Assembly: GCF_048537545.1 (NCBI RefSeq)
Contig: NZ_CP183218.1
Direction: 5' to 3' (one strand)
Origin: Chania fonticola_B
GTDB taxonomy: Bacteria > Pseudomonadota > Gammaproteobacteria > Enterobacterales > Enterobacteriaceae
Length of the DNA stretch: 64,000 bases
Part shown: positions 9,742 to 17,451 of the stretch, in pieces
Numbering within the stretch: the stretch's first letter is position 1
How the letters are laid out: each line of letters opens with the position of its first letter
Notes under the pieces: generated by a model
Database searches by the model: none
What the model saw: the letters and a program-made list of their open reading frames with translations, nothing else
Told to the model about the DNA's origin: nothing
Made by a program: the position numbers and the translations under genes

Positions 9742-10290
9742 TTATACCTGCGCCTGCTGCCATTCGGCAAATTGAATTTCCAGACTATTCTGAAGGTCTG
9801 ACAGCCAGATAGTGCCTTCCTGCAGCGTGGCCTGTAGCGTCATATTGCGGCTGGCTAACGCGGTCAAGCGGGACAGTTGTTCATCATCGAGAAAGCGAAT
9901 GCTCAAGTTCTTGTGGTTGGCAACTTTGCTCTGCATAGACTGCCACCAGACATGCCCGGCGCGATCGCCATAGGCGTAAAGCACCACCCGAGGTGACTGA
10001 TTGCAGGCTTTCTTGATGCGTTTCTCGTCCGGCAGCCCCAGCTCTATCCACATCTCCAGCCCGTTATGGTCGTTGCGCCGCCAGATTTCCGGCTCGTCTT
10101 CCGCACTCAGGCCTTTGGTAAACACCAGGCGTTCATCGGCATGGCAGATCCAGGCCAGCAGGCGCAGCATCATGCGCTGTTCGGTTTCTGAAGGATGCTG
10201 GGCCAGGGTGAGTGTGGTATCAAAGTAAAAGTGACGGTCCATATCAGCGATATTGAGCGTGGCTTTGTAAATTGTTGCTTTCAGCGCCAT
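9742..10290 (-). CDS. yaeQ: YaeQ family protein
   Basis: The 182-residue protein beginning MALKATIYKATLNIADMDR matches the conserved YaeQ family. Its structure resembles a PD-(D/E)XK nuclease fold, but its role is unclear. It was once proposed to compensate for loss of RfaH. The start at 10290 has AGAGGTT in front and matches the family start; the longer frame to 10380 adds 30 residues without similarity. It lies between arfB and divergent yaeP, as in E. coli. Confidence 0.92.
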   Translation of the reverse strand: MALKATIYKATLNIADMDRHFYFDTTLTLAQHPSETEQRMMLRLLAWICHADERLVFTKGLSAEDEPEIWRRNDHNGLEMWIELGLPDEKRIKKACNQSPRVVLYAYGDRAGHVWWQSMQSKVANHKNLSIRFLDDEQLSRLTALASRNMTLQATLQEGTIWLSDLQNSLEIQFAEWQQAQV

Positions 10291-10419
10291 GGGTAACCTC
10301 TTTATTAACAGGCCACATTGTACTTGATCAGGGCAGCCCGCAGCCAGCACGGGGAACGTCAGGAGTGGACTAATGCCCAAAAAGAGGAACTAATAACTCA
10401 CTAACACCTGTGCTATAGT

Positions 10420-10504
10420 CCTTTAGATAGGATTTAACCCCGAGTGTCTGTGCCTTATTGCAGCCTGCGTGGCAATAATGCAGAGATCCTAAAGGGAGGC
10501 CATT
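10420..10504 (+). promoter_or_regulatory. structured leader of yaeP
   Basis: The 5' region of yaeP can fold into a nested stem. CCTTTAG (10420-10426) pairs with CTAAAGG (10489-10495), and TTATTGC (10455-10461) pairs with GCAATAA (10472-10478). The outer stem covers part of the AAAGGGAGG ribosome binding site before the GTG start, so it could limit translation. That function is inferred; only the complementarity is seen. Confidence 0.45.
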
Positions 10505-10705
10505 GTGCAACAATACTGTGAGTTAGTACGACGTTTTTACGCTCAGATCGGCAGTGGAGATCTAGGCTACGTGCCGGATGCACTAGCATGTGTGTTAAAG
10601 GCATTGGACGAGGTTGCCGCGAATAGCGAGCTACCGTCCTCCGTTAGGGAACAGGCGGCATTTGCCGCCGCTAACTTATTGGTGAGCGACCATGTTGATG
10701 ATTAG
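10505..10705 (+). CDS. yaeP: UPF0253 family protein YaeP, last codons altered by island junction
   Basis: This small protein of unknown function (66 residues) matches E. coli YaeP along its length, including GDLGYVPDALACVLKAL and AAFAAANLLVSD. It starts at GTG with a strong AGGGAGG site six bases upstream. In the intact arrangement the 3' end would read CAT-GTT-GAT-GAA-TGA and overlap the rof ATG. Here the island begins inside this overlap, so the end reads GAT-TAG and the last residue becomes Asp. The protein remains full length, but its operon partner rof is now 18 kb away. Confidence 0.93.
   Translation: MQQYCELVRRFYAQIGSGDLGYVPDALACVLKALDEVAANSELPSSVREQAAFAAANLLVSDHVDD
10692..10701 (+). 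repeat. left attachment core (attL)
   Basis: ATGTTGATGA, identical to 28775-28784 and 29227-29236. It lies across the last codons of yaeP. On its right the sequence changes at once to AT-rich DNA, and the integrase gene begins 44 bp further on. Confidence 0.75.
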
Positions 10706-10745
10706 CTAAAATATCCCTAAATATCATTTTAAAAAGGAACGAACA

Positions 10746-12425
10746 ATGATAAGGAAAACATACGGTTACTGTCGAGTATCGTCAGGAAAGCAACTGGACG
10801 GTAACGGTATGTCTAGGCAGCAAAAAATGCTGCTGAAATACATTCAAAACTACAAGGACACGAAAAACCTTGGTTATCAGCTTTCCATTGATGATTTTTC
10901 ATGGATACTGCAACCTGGTCAATCTGCATTCAAAGGCTATAATCTTGAAGAGGGTGCTTTAGCCGAGTTCATAAAAGAAGCCATAGCAGGAAAGCATAAG
11001 AACTCATGCTTACTGATTGAAAATATAGACCGGTTCAGCAGAGCTACTCCTGCAAAGTCAGCGTTGAATTTTTTAGCTGTCACAAATGCAGGGGTGCACG
11101 TACACGAAGTAGAAACTGGGGAGGTTTTTACAGATATTCTTAACTTAGAATTATTAGCCAGTAGCATAACAAGGGCTAATAGAGAATCTGTACGCAAACA
11201 AAATCTCTCGAATGATAATTGGGAAGAACGTTATGAGGCGGCGAAGAAAGGAACTGCTGTACTGACGAAACGAGTTCCTAAGTGGATTGAAGTCGTTGAT
11301 AACCATTACCAATTAACCTCAGAATCATATATTATAAACTTTATTTTTGATAAATTCTGTGAAGGTCTAGGCAGTACTACCATTGCTCGTGAGCTGAACA
11401 CCAAAAGGATGTTGATTGGTAATGCTGAATGGTATCCTCAAAACGTAAATAGGCTTCTAAGCGACAAGCGTGTTACTGGCTGGCTGATTTCAACAAATAA
11501 AAAAAGACAAGATGTTCGCCTATACCCGCAGGTGATTACTGATGAGCAGTTCTCTCGAGTTCAAAATATTAAAAACTCGTCACAACCATTAGTAAAACAT
11601 AAGCCAACAGAGAACATGAATAACCTGTTTAATGGTATCAGTTCTTGTGGATTATGTGGTGCGGCTGTTGGTGTAATAAAGCAGACATATAAAGGAAAAA
11701 TCACTTATAAAAGGCTTTATTGTTCCAAACGCAAAGAGATTAAGGCCTGCACAGCAATATCTATTCAGTATGGTTTTGTTGAAAACGCCATTTACAACCA
11801 CGTATTAAATTTTAATTGGAATAAATTTTTATCCCAAGAGTCAAGTGAGGATGTTTCAGATGAAATTAGAAAGGATTTGATCTCCAAAAATAATTACGCC
11901 GACAACTTAAGAAAAATCATTGATGAATCTGATATGCCAGATCTTTCTATTATTAGAAAACTAAATGATATAAATAATAAGATTGTTTCTTTAGAATCCC
12001 AGTTAGCGACAATTAAAATAAAACCTCAAGAGTTTGATATTTCAGGATTCGATATAGAAAATAAAGAAGACAGATTAAGATACAATTTAGCATTGCGAAA
12101 AGTAGTATCTACAATCAAGTTAACACGACATCCTTTTATAGATACGTTTGTAAGTATTGAGTTCCATTATCATATAAGTGGTTTGAAACATCTAATCTTA
12201 ATGGACAGTATGAATGGTGATATATTGTCAAATATCGCATGCTCGGAAACGGAAGAAACCTTGCATTACATTACTAATGTGATGAGCATTACATACGATA
12301 AACGAACACATCACGTTGAAATAGAGGGACTGTATGTATCAGAAGACTTAGCACTGATGTTATTATTTATGGAGCAACAAGGTGTAGATAAGAATTTAAT
12401 TGAAAAAACACGAAAGTTTCTGTAG
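10746..12425 (+). CDS. large serine recombinase, probable island integrase
   Basis: The 559-residue protein has the N-terminal resolvase catalytic domain with the motif YGYCRVSSGKQ (catalytic serine S12), the recombinase domain (about 170-290), and a zinc ribbon with C301-x2-C304 and C326-x8-C335 followed by a long coil-forming C-terminal region. This is the layout of phage-type large serine integrases. It starts 44 bp from the left attachment core with AAGGA upstream of the ATG. I infer that it carried out integration at the yaeP/rof core. No separate directionality factor was identified. Confidence 0.93.
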   Translation: MIRKTYGYCRVSSGKQLDGNGMSRQQKMLLKYIQNYKDTKNLGYQLSIDDFSWILQPGQSAFKGYNLEEGALAEFIKEAIAGKHKNSCLLIENIDRFSRATPAKSALNFLAVTNAGVHVHEVETGEVFTDILNLELLASSITRANRESVRKQNLSNDNWEERYEAAKKGTAVLTKRVPKWIEVVDNHYQLTSESYIINFIFDKFCEGLGSTTIARELNTKRMLIGNAEWYPQNVNRLLSDKRVTGWLISTNKKRQDVRLYPQVITDEQFSRVQNIKNSSQPLVKHKPTENMNNLFNGISSCGLCGAAVGVIKQTYKGKITYKRLYCSKRKEIKACTAISIQYGFVENAIYNHVLNFNWNKFLSQESSEDVSDEIRKDLISKNNYADNLRKIIDESDMPDLSIIRKLNDINNKIVSLESQLATIKIKPQEFDISGFDIENKEDRLRYNLALRKVVSTIKLTRHPFIDTFVSIEFHYHISGLKHLILMDSMNGDILSNIACSETEETLHYITNVMSITYDKRTHHVEIEGLYVSEDLALMLLFMEQQGVDKNLIEKTRKFL

Positions 12426-12461
12426 AAAAAGAAATCATGCAAATTGTTATAGGTATAGAAT

Positions 12462-13289
12462 ATGAGTGGAAAGAAGAAACATCATTTCATACCAGCTTGT
12501 TATCTTAAGGGCTTCACCGATTTTGGAAAAAGAAACTCCAAATTCTGGGCTTTTCCCAAAGAAATTAAAGCTAAAAAATACAAGACACAACCTAATGATG
12601 CATGTACATCCAGGGATTACTATACATTAAGTTATAACGCCAAACCTTTACTCATTGAAGATTGGTATGGTGACAAGATTGAACCTAAAATCGGTAATTT
12701 CCTAAAAGAGATAGAAACCACAGAAAAAATACCAACAGGTAAAAATTACGAGGGCCTTTTGTGGTTATTAGCATCTCTCTTTTTAAGAACCCCATCTTGG
12801 AGAAATTCAATAGAGGCACCGTTATTACGCAGTCAAGTTATCGCAAAAAGTATGGCAAATGATTTAGCCAAACAAGGCATACCTGTGATAAATATTGATG
12901 AATTCTCAGTTACCAATGACAAACTAATTGAAATTGAGATCAATCAAATAAAAACAGTTTTCCGATGCCTTAGAGAATATCACTTCACGTTATGTATTGC
13001 ACCAAAAGGTGTTAGTGTCATTACCTCTGATGCTCCATTCTTAATATTAAATGAAAAAAAACATATCTATGGATTGTCTACACCAGGAACATATTTACTT
13101 ATCCCAATTAATAAAAGATGCTATCTATATGGTATAACAGATAAAAATAACAATGGGCCAACAAGAGTTAACACTCATGCAGTAGCAAGTGTTAATTCCT
13201 TAATAATTAATTACTGTAATCAGTTCTTTTACTCTGATGTCGAAGAGGTGCATGTTTTGGATGAAAGCAATAAAGTTATCATGTATTAA
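12462..13289 (+). CDS. DUF4238 family protein
   Basis: The 275-residue protein has the DUF4238 N-terminal signature KKHHFIPACYLKGF (residues 5-18, with H7-H8) and the later TSDAPF segment. The biochemical function of DUF4238 is not established. The histidine-rich start suggests a metal or phosphodiester-acting enzyme, but that is a guess. It follows the integrase by 36 bp on the same strand and is cargo at the left end of the island. Base composition is AT-rich like its neighbours. Confidence 0.7.
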   Translation: MSGKKKHHFIPACYLKGFTDFGKRNSKFWAFPKEIKAKKYKTQPNDACTSRDYYTLSYNAKPLLIEDWYGDKIEPKIGNFLKEIETTEKIPTGKNYEGLLWLLASLFLRTPSWRNSIEAPLLRSQVIAKSMANDLAKQGIPVINIDEFSVTNDKLIEIEINQIKTVFRCLREYHFTLCIAPKGVSVITSDAPFLILNEKKHIYGLSTPGTYLLIPINKRCYLYGITDKNNNGPTRVNTHAVASVNSLIINYCNQFFYSDVEEVHVLDESNKVIMY

Positions 13290-13324
13290 ATACTGGTGTA
13301 ATTTAATAGTAATAAACTAAAGAT

Positions 13325-14005
13325 TTATCTGGATATAGCTCTTCCTGTGAATGAAGCCCAATTAAAAGAAAAAACATTGCTGATATACCACTTAATAAAA
13401 TCAACTCTTGGAGACTCACTATCCACGATCCCAATAACATTCACTGCATTAGTTTCTTTTTCTAGTGCCTCGCATATATATATGACGAACTCTACATTTT
13501 TATAGTTACTGTTTACGATTAAATATTCAATAGCATCAGCAGTTGTATCTGCTTCTAATACTTTAATGTTATCATTAAGAATGATCAAACCACCAATGGA
13601 ATTGTTCAAATTCAAACACTGCTTGGTAGATGCGATTTGCTTATCTGCACTCCTGATTAATTGTTTTATATTTCTATATGCTACATCCATGAGTTCACGT
13701 CTAAATTTGTAAGCATTAGGGTGTTTACTTATCAGTTCCTCAATATGTACCGCACCCCAAAAATTTCTTTGCAACCACTCATCTGTATCGAGTATTTTAT
13801 TAATTTTCTGCTGAACATTGGGTGCAGGATCCGTATCAATGCTCTTTAGCTCTATTATGAAAAGACTATTATCAAGCAGGTAATCAGCCCTCTGATATTG
13901 GCCTCCACTTGGGTTTAAAAACTCATCAACATAATCATCCAGATTTTTCGCTGTGCGATCTTGAGCCATAAAGCGTTTAAATATTGACTCTAAATTTGTC
14001 ATCAA
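13325..14005 (-). CDS. hypothetical protein with PD-(D/E)XK-like motif
   Basis: I do not recognise the family of this 226-residue protein. Near the N-terminus it has D41, then ten residues, then E52-L-K54 within a hydrophobic strand (ADYLLDNSLFIIELKS). This pattern resembles the catalytic core of PD-(D/E)XK nucleases. No signal peptide or membrane segment is visible. It lies 29 bp downstream of the CI-type repressor on the same strand, so it may be expressed in the repressed state of the island. A nuclease role is only suggested by the motif. Confidence 0.6.
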   Translation of the reverse strand: MMTNLESIFKRFMAQDRTAKNLDDYVDEFLNPSGGQYQRADYLLDNSLFIIELKSIDTDPAPNVQQKINKILDTDEWLQRNFWGAVHIEELISKHPNAYKFRRELMDVAYRNIKQLIRSADKQIASTKQCLNLNNSIGGLIILNDNIKVLEADTTADAIEYLIVNSNYKNVEFVIYICEALEKETNAVNVIGIVDSESPRVDFIKWYISNVFSFNWASFTGRAISR

Positions 14006-14034
14006 TGTTTACCTTATCACTAACCACTTATCAA

Positions 14035-14667
14035 TCAATTCACATCACAAATACTTAGTATAACTTGACCGACGAATTCGAATGATGAAGCCTCATTGCC
14101 AGAAACGGTTAGCTGAGGATACTTCTTATTATCGCTCAATAAACTGTATCCTTGAGCCGTTACTTGCACTCGCTTGAACAAGTAATTGTCACTCTTCTTC
14201 AGCACTACAAGCTGGTTTTCCTTTAGTTCATTTATGCTCGTGTCTACGACCAGCACGGCACCAATTCCAAAAGTAGGTTCCATCACATCAGTCGTAACGC
14301 GAAGAGCCGCAAGGTATTTTGTCCCCTCTTTGCTTAGTAAAAGAGCTTCATCCAGAAAAAGGAAGTCATCTTGATCCAAAAAAGGAACTTTCATTATCCG
14401 TGGAAGCTCATTAACCTCGTTACTAACCACTTCAAAACCTGAAGAACCTTTGCCTGTAGCCAACCACTCGATTGATACATCTAGTGCCTCTGCCAGTAGT
14501 ACTAAATTCTCTAGTGTCGGACTACTAGCCTCAGAGAGGTAGTTGTGTAACGTTGAGTATCCAATACCGGCCTTCGTTGCAAACGCCCTTCCAGCACCAG
14601 TTGGCACTTTGCTTTTTAGACGTTCAGCAAACTGATGTCGCTGTGCAGAAGGTTCTTTTGACTTCAT
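14035..14667 (-). CDS. CI-type repressor, XRE helix-turn-helix plus S24-like domain
   Basis: The 210 residues combine an N-terminal XRE helix-turn-helix (about 13-70) with a C-terminal S24/LexA-like domain (about 95-205). In phage CI and LexA the catalytic serine sits in a SMEPT-type motif. Here it reads TDVMEPT with valine at 128, so the nucleophile seems to be missing, although the lysine region (LFKRV, K165) is present. The repressor may therefore be unable to cleave itself in the SOS response. It is divergent from a Ner-type regulator across a 131-bp region with repeated GTTCC sites. Confidence 0.85.
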   Translation of the reverse strand: MKSKEPSAQRHQFAERLKSKVPTGAGRAFATKAGIGYSTLHNYLSEASSPTLENLVLLAEALDVSIEWLATGKGSSGFEVVSNEVNELPRIMKVPFLDQDDFLFLDEALLLSKEGTKYLAALRVTTDVMEPTFGIGAVLVVDTSINELKENQLVVLKKSDNYLFKRVQVTAQGYSLLSDNKKYPQLTVSGNEASSFEFVGQVILSICDVN

Positions 14668-14672
14668 TTACA

Positions 14673-14777
14673 ATGTTCCTAATTCGGAAACATAGATCGC
14701 AAGTAGGGTATAAATCAATCTAAAAATTCCTTTTTATGGATTGACTAGTTCCTTATAACGATCAATAATGTTCCTAA
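14673..14777. promoter_or_regulatory. divergent operator/promoter region of the repressor switch
   Basis: An imperfect inverted repeat, ATGTTCC and GGAAACAT (14673-14693), lies in front of the repressor start. Further copies of the half-site, AGTTCCTTATAA (near 14748) and AATGTTCCTAA (14767-14777), lie in front of the Ner-type gene. A promoter for the rightward gene, TTGACT (14741-14746) and AATAAT (14764-14769) with a 17-bp spacer, is overlapped by these sites. This is the layout of a CI/Cro-like switch; binding is inferred. Confidence 0.6.
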
Positions 14778-14798
14778 GATGAGTAATGAGAGTTCATA

Positions 14799-15065
14799 AT
14801 GAGTGATGGTAATTCGAAAGGATCGCAGAAAAAGGGACAACTTTCCAGTACTGAAAAAAACTGGCATAGAGCTGACATTATCGCCGCCATAAGGAAGAAA
14901 GGAACAACACTTTCAGAGTTATCAAGACAAGCAGGGCTACACCAAAGGACTTTATATAATGTTCTTGAGCGGCCCTGGCTGAAAGCAGAAAAAATAGTCA
15001 GTGATTGTATAGGTGTACCAGTTGAAGAAATTTGGCCAGAAAGATACGCAAAGAATAAAGATTAG
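14799..15065 (+). CDS. Ner-like (Nlp family) DNA-binding regulator
   Basis: The 88-residue protein matches the Ner/Nlp group of small lambda-repressor-like regulators. It has WHRADIIAAIRKKGTTLSEL near residue 22, a helix-turn-helix with LSRQAGLHQRTLYNVL, and the family ending GVPVEEIWPERY. In Mu-like phages Ner shuts off early transcription and the repressor gene. Here it faces the CI-type gene and would play the Cro part of the switch. It is the first gene of a rightward run of small genes. Confidence 0.85.
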   Translation: MSDGNSKGSQKKGQLSSTEKNWHRADIIAAIRKKGTTLSELSRQAGLHQRTLYNVLERPWLKAEKIVSDCIGVPVEEIWPERYAKNKD

Positions 15066-15111
15066 TTACAGGGCTTTATTATCTCAAATCTAGAAATAAG
15101 GATTGTTAACA

Positions 15112-15828
15112 ATGTCTGGATTGATTATGTTAATCGTATGCATAGCAATTTCAATTTATAGCTATAAGAAAGTAGCTTTACGGCTCAGAAATAAAGGAAG
15201 AGGTAAACTAAATGTTTTACTGATTTCGCTATCCTGTAGTACTTTCGTTTTTATGATTTCTGTAGCCGTTGGGGCATCAATCATAAGGGAATCACCTCAA
15301 GATAAAGATACAAGACAGGTAAATACAATTATTAAAAAAGAATACAATAGCAGTTCCATTTCATCAAAAAATAAAAATACTGATTTAGAACAGTATATTA
15401 ATACTAAGAGAGCTGATTCAGCAAGGACTTATAAAGTTAATACAAATGAACTTGAGTCTATATTTGGTTCCAACACTAAAGTACTTGTCAACAATTCAGG
15501 AAAAGAACAAATAAAGCAATTTATATTTGATGGTGCGGACAAATCAGTTTATGTAACTTACTCAGGTAAAGAAGCACTTTTACATTGGGATGCTGTTGAA
15601 AAATTCATTGAAGCTAAAGGGAAAGAAGATTTTGATTTGACGAAATTTTATGGAGCAACAAGTACTTACTATTATAAATATTATTACAGCCCATCAAAAC
15701 AACAGAAATACTTGATGATTTGTAATAGAGAAAACTGTACCACTTTCGATATGATAAATGTTTGGCGATTACGTGGAGAATTTGCAAGAGATGGTTCTGA
15801 GTACTTAAAAAAACATAAGCTCGATTGA
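15112..15828 (+). CDS. hypothetical protein with two N-terminal membrane helices
   Basis: No family is recognised. With the ATG at 15112 (AAGGA nine bases upstream) the protein has 238 residues; a TTG at 15103 is too close to that site. Two hydrophobic helices (about 2-17 and 35-57) flank a short basic loop, and a soluble, charged domain of about 180 residues follows. Topology suggests an inner-membrane anchor with both ends on the same side. It may be co-transcribed with the Ner-type gene (46 bp gap) and the next two small genes. Confidence 0.6.
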   Translation: MSGLIMLIVCIAISIYSYKKVALRLRNKGRGKLNVLLISLSCSTFVFMISVAVGASIIRESPQDKDTRQVNTIIKKEYNSSSISSKNKNTDLEQYINTKRADSARTYKVNTNELESIFGSNTKVLVNNSGKEQIKQFIFDGADKSVYVTYSGKEALLHWDAVEKFIEAKGKEDFDLTKFYGATSTYYYKYYYSPSKQQKYLMICNRENCTTFDMINVWRLRGEFARDGSEYLKKHKLD

Positions 15829-15859
15829 GAAAGAAGAATAATCATTTAAAGGATGTCAA

Positions 15860-16096
15860 ATGAAAAAGCCAGTAATAGTAACAGTAATACTTACAGTATT
15901 AATTTTTTCAGGTGGTGTTATGTCAAGTACTTTAAAGCAGTTTCAAATAGAATATTCCATTGTAGGAAAACCAGGAATACAGGGTGAAATCATCTTTGCA
16001 AGTAACGTTAATGAAGCTTATTCTAAGTTACGAAAACAAAAAAAGGGTACTGGAAAAGATATAATCATTCGCACGGCCAAAGAAATTAAGAAGTAA
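15860..16096 (+). CDS. small hypothetical exported or membrane-anchored protein
   Basis: This 78-residue protein starts with a lysine pair and one hydrophobic segment (about 5-22), which may be a signal peptide or an anchor, followed by a short basic domain. AAGGA lies seven bases before the ATG. No family is recognised. It lies in a run of three small genes with membrane or export signals. Confidence 0.55.
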   Translation: MKKPVIVTVILTVLIFSGGVMSSTLKQFQIEYSIVGKPGIQGEIIFASNVNEAYSKLRKQKKGTGKDIIIRTAKEIKK

Positions 16097-16121
16097 TATA
16101 GAATTAAATTATGAGTGTGTC

Positions 16122-16481
16122 ATGAAAAAGTTTTTGTTTATAATAATCGGTTTAGTACTATCATCCAATGCCGTTGCATCAGATGATATAAAAATCTATT
16201 CATATTGCTCTGGATTGTACCAAGGCATTTACGAATATCAACCACAGTCAAACATTGGGAAAGAAGCAAGACCAGCGATAAAGTACTTCCAAAGTAAGAT
16301 TAAAGAAACTGGGAGCTTAGACAAGGATAGTTTTGAATCAGGCAAATCTGTAGGACTGAAAATATGGAGTACTAAAAATGGATATAAAAATAGACCTAAA
16401 ATGTTCGATACATGCTTTGATAGCTATAGTTCCTACATTCAAGCATTGAGTACAGATGAACTAATGAAACTTGAAGAGTAG
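16122..16481 (+). CDS. hypothetical secreted protein
   Basis: The 119-residue protein has a clear Sec signal peptide (MKKFLFIIIGLVLSS, probable cleavage after AVA at residue 19). The mature part of about 100 residues has two cysteines (YSYCSG and FDTCFD) that could form a disulfide in the periplasm. I do not recognise the family. Its size, export and two cysteines are similar to many periplasmic immunity or inhibitor proteins, but nothing here proves such a role. A hairpin with T-run follows at 16541. Confidence 0.6.
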   Translation: MKKFLFIIIGLVLSSNAVASDDIKIYSYCSGLYQGIYEYQPQSNIGKEARPAIKYFQSKIKETGSLDKDSFESGKSVGLKIWSTKNGYKNRPKMFDTCFDSYSSYIQALSTDELMKLEE

Positions 16482-16540
16482 ATATTATTAAGCCAGCACC
16501 AGGGAAATGTAGTCATAAAAATAATAATGCAGTACACTTT

Positions 16541-16574
16541 AATGCAGAAAGCTTTTTTAGTCTCTGCATTTTTA
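16541..16574 (+). terminator. possible terminator after small-gene run
   Basis: AATGCAGA (16541-16548) and TCTGCATT (16563-16570) form an 8-bp stem followed by TTT. It lies 60 bp after the stop at 16481 and 65 bp before the convergent resolvase gene ends. Confidence 0.5.
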
Positions 16575-16638
16575 CAGATATCGAACGGATTAAATTCATT
16601 AAAATCAATGTGTTGCTATGTTATCAATTAAACTAACT

Positions 16639-17202
16639 TCAATTCCAGCACCGCTTTATAGTACTAATTGATACTGAAAGGTGTTTTGCCACGTTTGATT
16701 GCGACATCCCTTCAGCTTTAAGCCGTTGCACTTCATCATGAGAGGTCGCCTTTGGCCTACCACCTATACGGCCTTCAGAACGAGCTTTTAGCAATCCTTC
16801 TCGAGTTCGCTCAATTATGCGATTTCTTTCAAAATCCGCTACCGCAGCAAGGACCTTAAGCTGGAACTCACCAGCAGCAGAAGTGAGATCCACACCATCG
16901 AGATCTAATGAACGTACCGAAATTTTCTTTCCTTGGAGCATTTTTATTGTACTGACGATATCGATCATATCCCTGCCAAGTCGATCAAGCTTCAACACAA
17001 CCAATTGATCACCAGTCTCGAGCTTGTTGTTTACCAGATTTGAAAACTCAGGACGCTCCATAGCAGGAACTCCACCGCTGATTGTCTCAGTAACAACACG
17101 GTGAGGTTCGATGACGATCCCTTTCTGTTGTATAGCCAAGATCTGATTATCGGTAGATTGTTCAGAAGTAGAAACACGACAATATGAAAAGATCCGGCAC
17201 AT
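16639..17202 (-). CDS. small serine resolvase/invertase
   Basis: The 187-residue protein is a complete resolvase/invertase-type serine recombinase. It has FSYCRVSTSEQ with catalytic S11, the arginine-bearing LDRLGRD motif (about 71-77), the long E helix (AAVADFERNRIIERTREGL) and a C-terminal helix-turn-helix (about 150-187). Proteins of this size act on short paired sites, as in plasmid resolution, inversion switches or Tn3-type elements. No transposase or invertible segment is visible beside it. Candidate binding repeats lie directly upstream (17215-17309). Confidence 0.92.
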   Translation of the reverse strand: MCRIFSYCRVSTSEQSTDNQILAIQQKGIVIEPHRVVTETISGGVPAMERPEFSNLVNNKLETGDQLVVLKLDRLGRDMIDIVSTIKMLQGKKISVRSLDLDGVDLTSAAGEFQLKVLAAVADFERNRIIERTREGLLKARSEGRIGGRPKATSHDEVQRLKAEGMSQSNVAKHLSVSISTIKRCWN

Positions 17203-17214
17203 GTTACGCCCTAA

Positions 17215-17309
17215 GGTATCAAAAAGGTAGGTTCATTATAGCATTGGTATCAAAACTGTAAACCCCTAGTTTTTGACACCACGTTTAGAACGTTGCATCC
17301 GTGGTGTCA
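17215..17309. promoter_or_regulatory. repeat-rich region upstream of resolvase (candidate res or operator)
   Basis: Two direct repeats GGTATCAAAA (17215-17224 and 17246-17255) are followed by a 10-bp perfect inverted repeat TGACACCACG / CGTGGTGTCA (17274-17283 and 17300-17309). The region separates the resolvase from a rightward gene. It could be the resolvase site, an operator of the downstream XRE protein, or both. Confidence 0.45.
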
Positions 17310-17371
17310 CAAACGTTCGTTTTTGATGCTTTGTTAACAAAACAGTTTTATGTTAACTTTTTACATTCGTG

Positions 17372-17401
17372 TTGACAAATCCACAATAAAAAACATACTC
17401 T
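17372..17401 (+). promoter_or_regulatory. possible promoter of the 17452 gene
   Basis: A consensus -35 TTGACA (17372-17377) is followed after 18 bp by TACTCT (17396-17401), a weak -10. It would begin transcription near 17408, which favours the downstream TTG start at 17452 with its AGGAG site over the ATG at 17350. Confidence 0.4.
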
Positions 17402-17451
17402 ATGAAAGTACCCGACAAAGAACAGATAGAGCTACACTAGGAGAAGTAATT

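Noticed and set aside
10692..10745. tRNA or tmRNA gene as integration site
   Set aside because: No tRNA-like sequence is present at either island end; the shared core lies in the yaeP/rof coding overlap.
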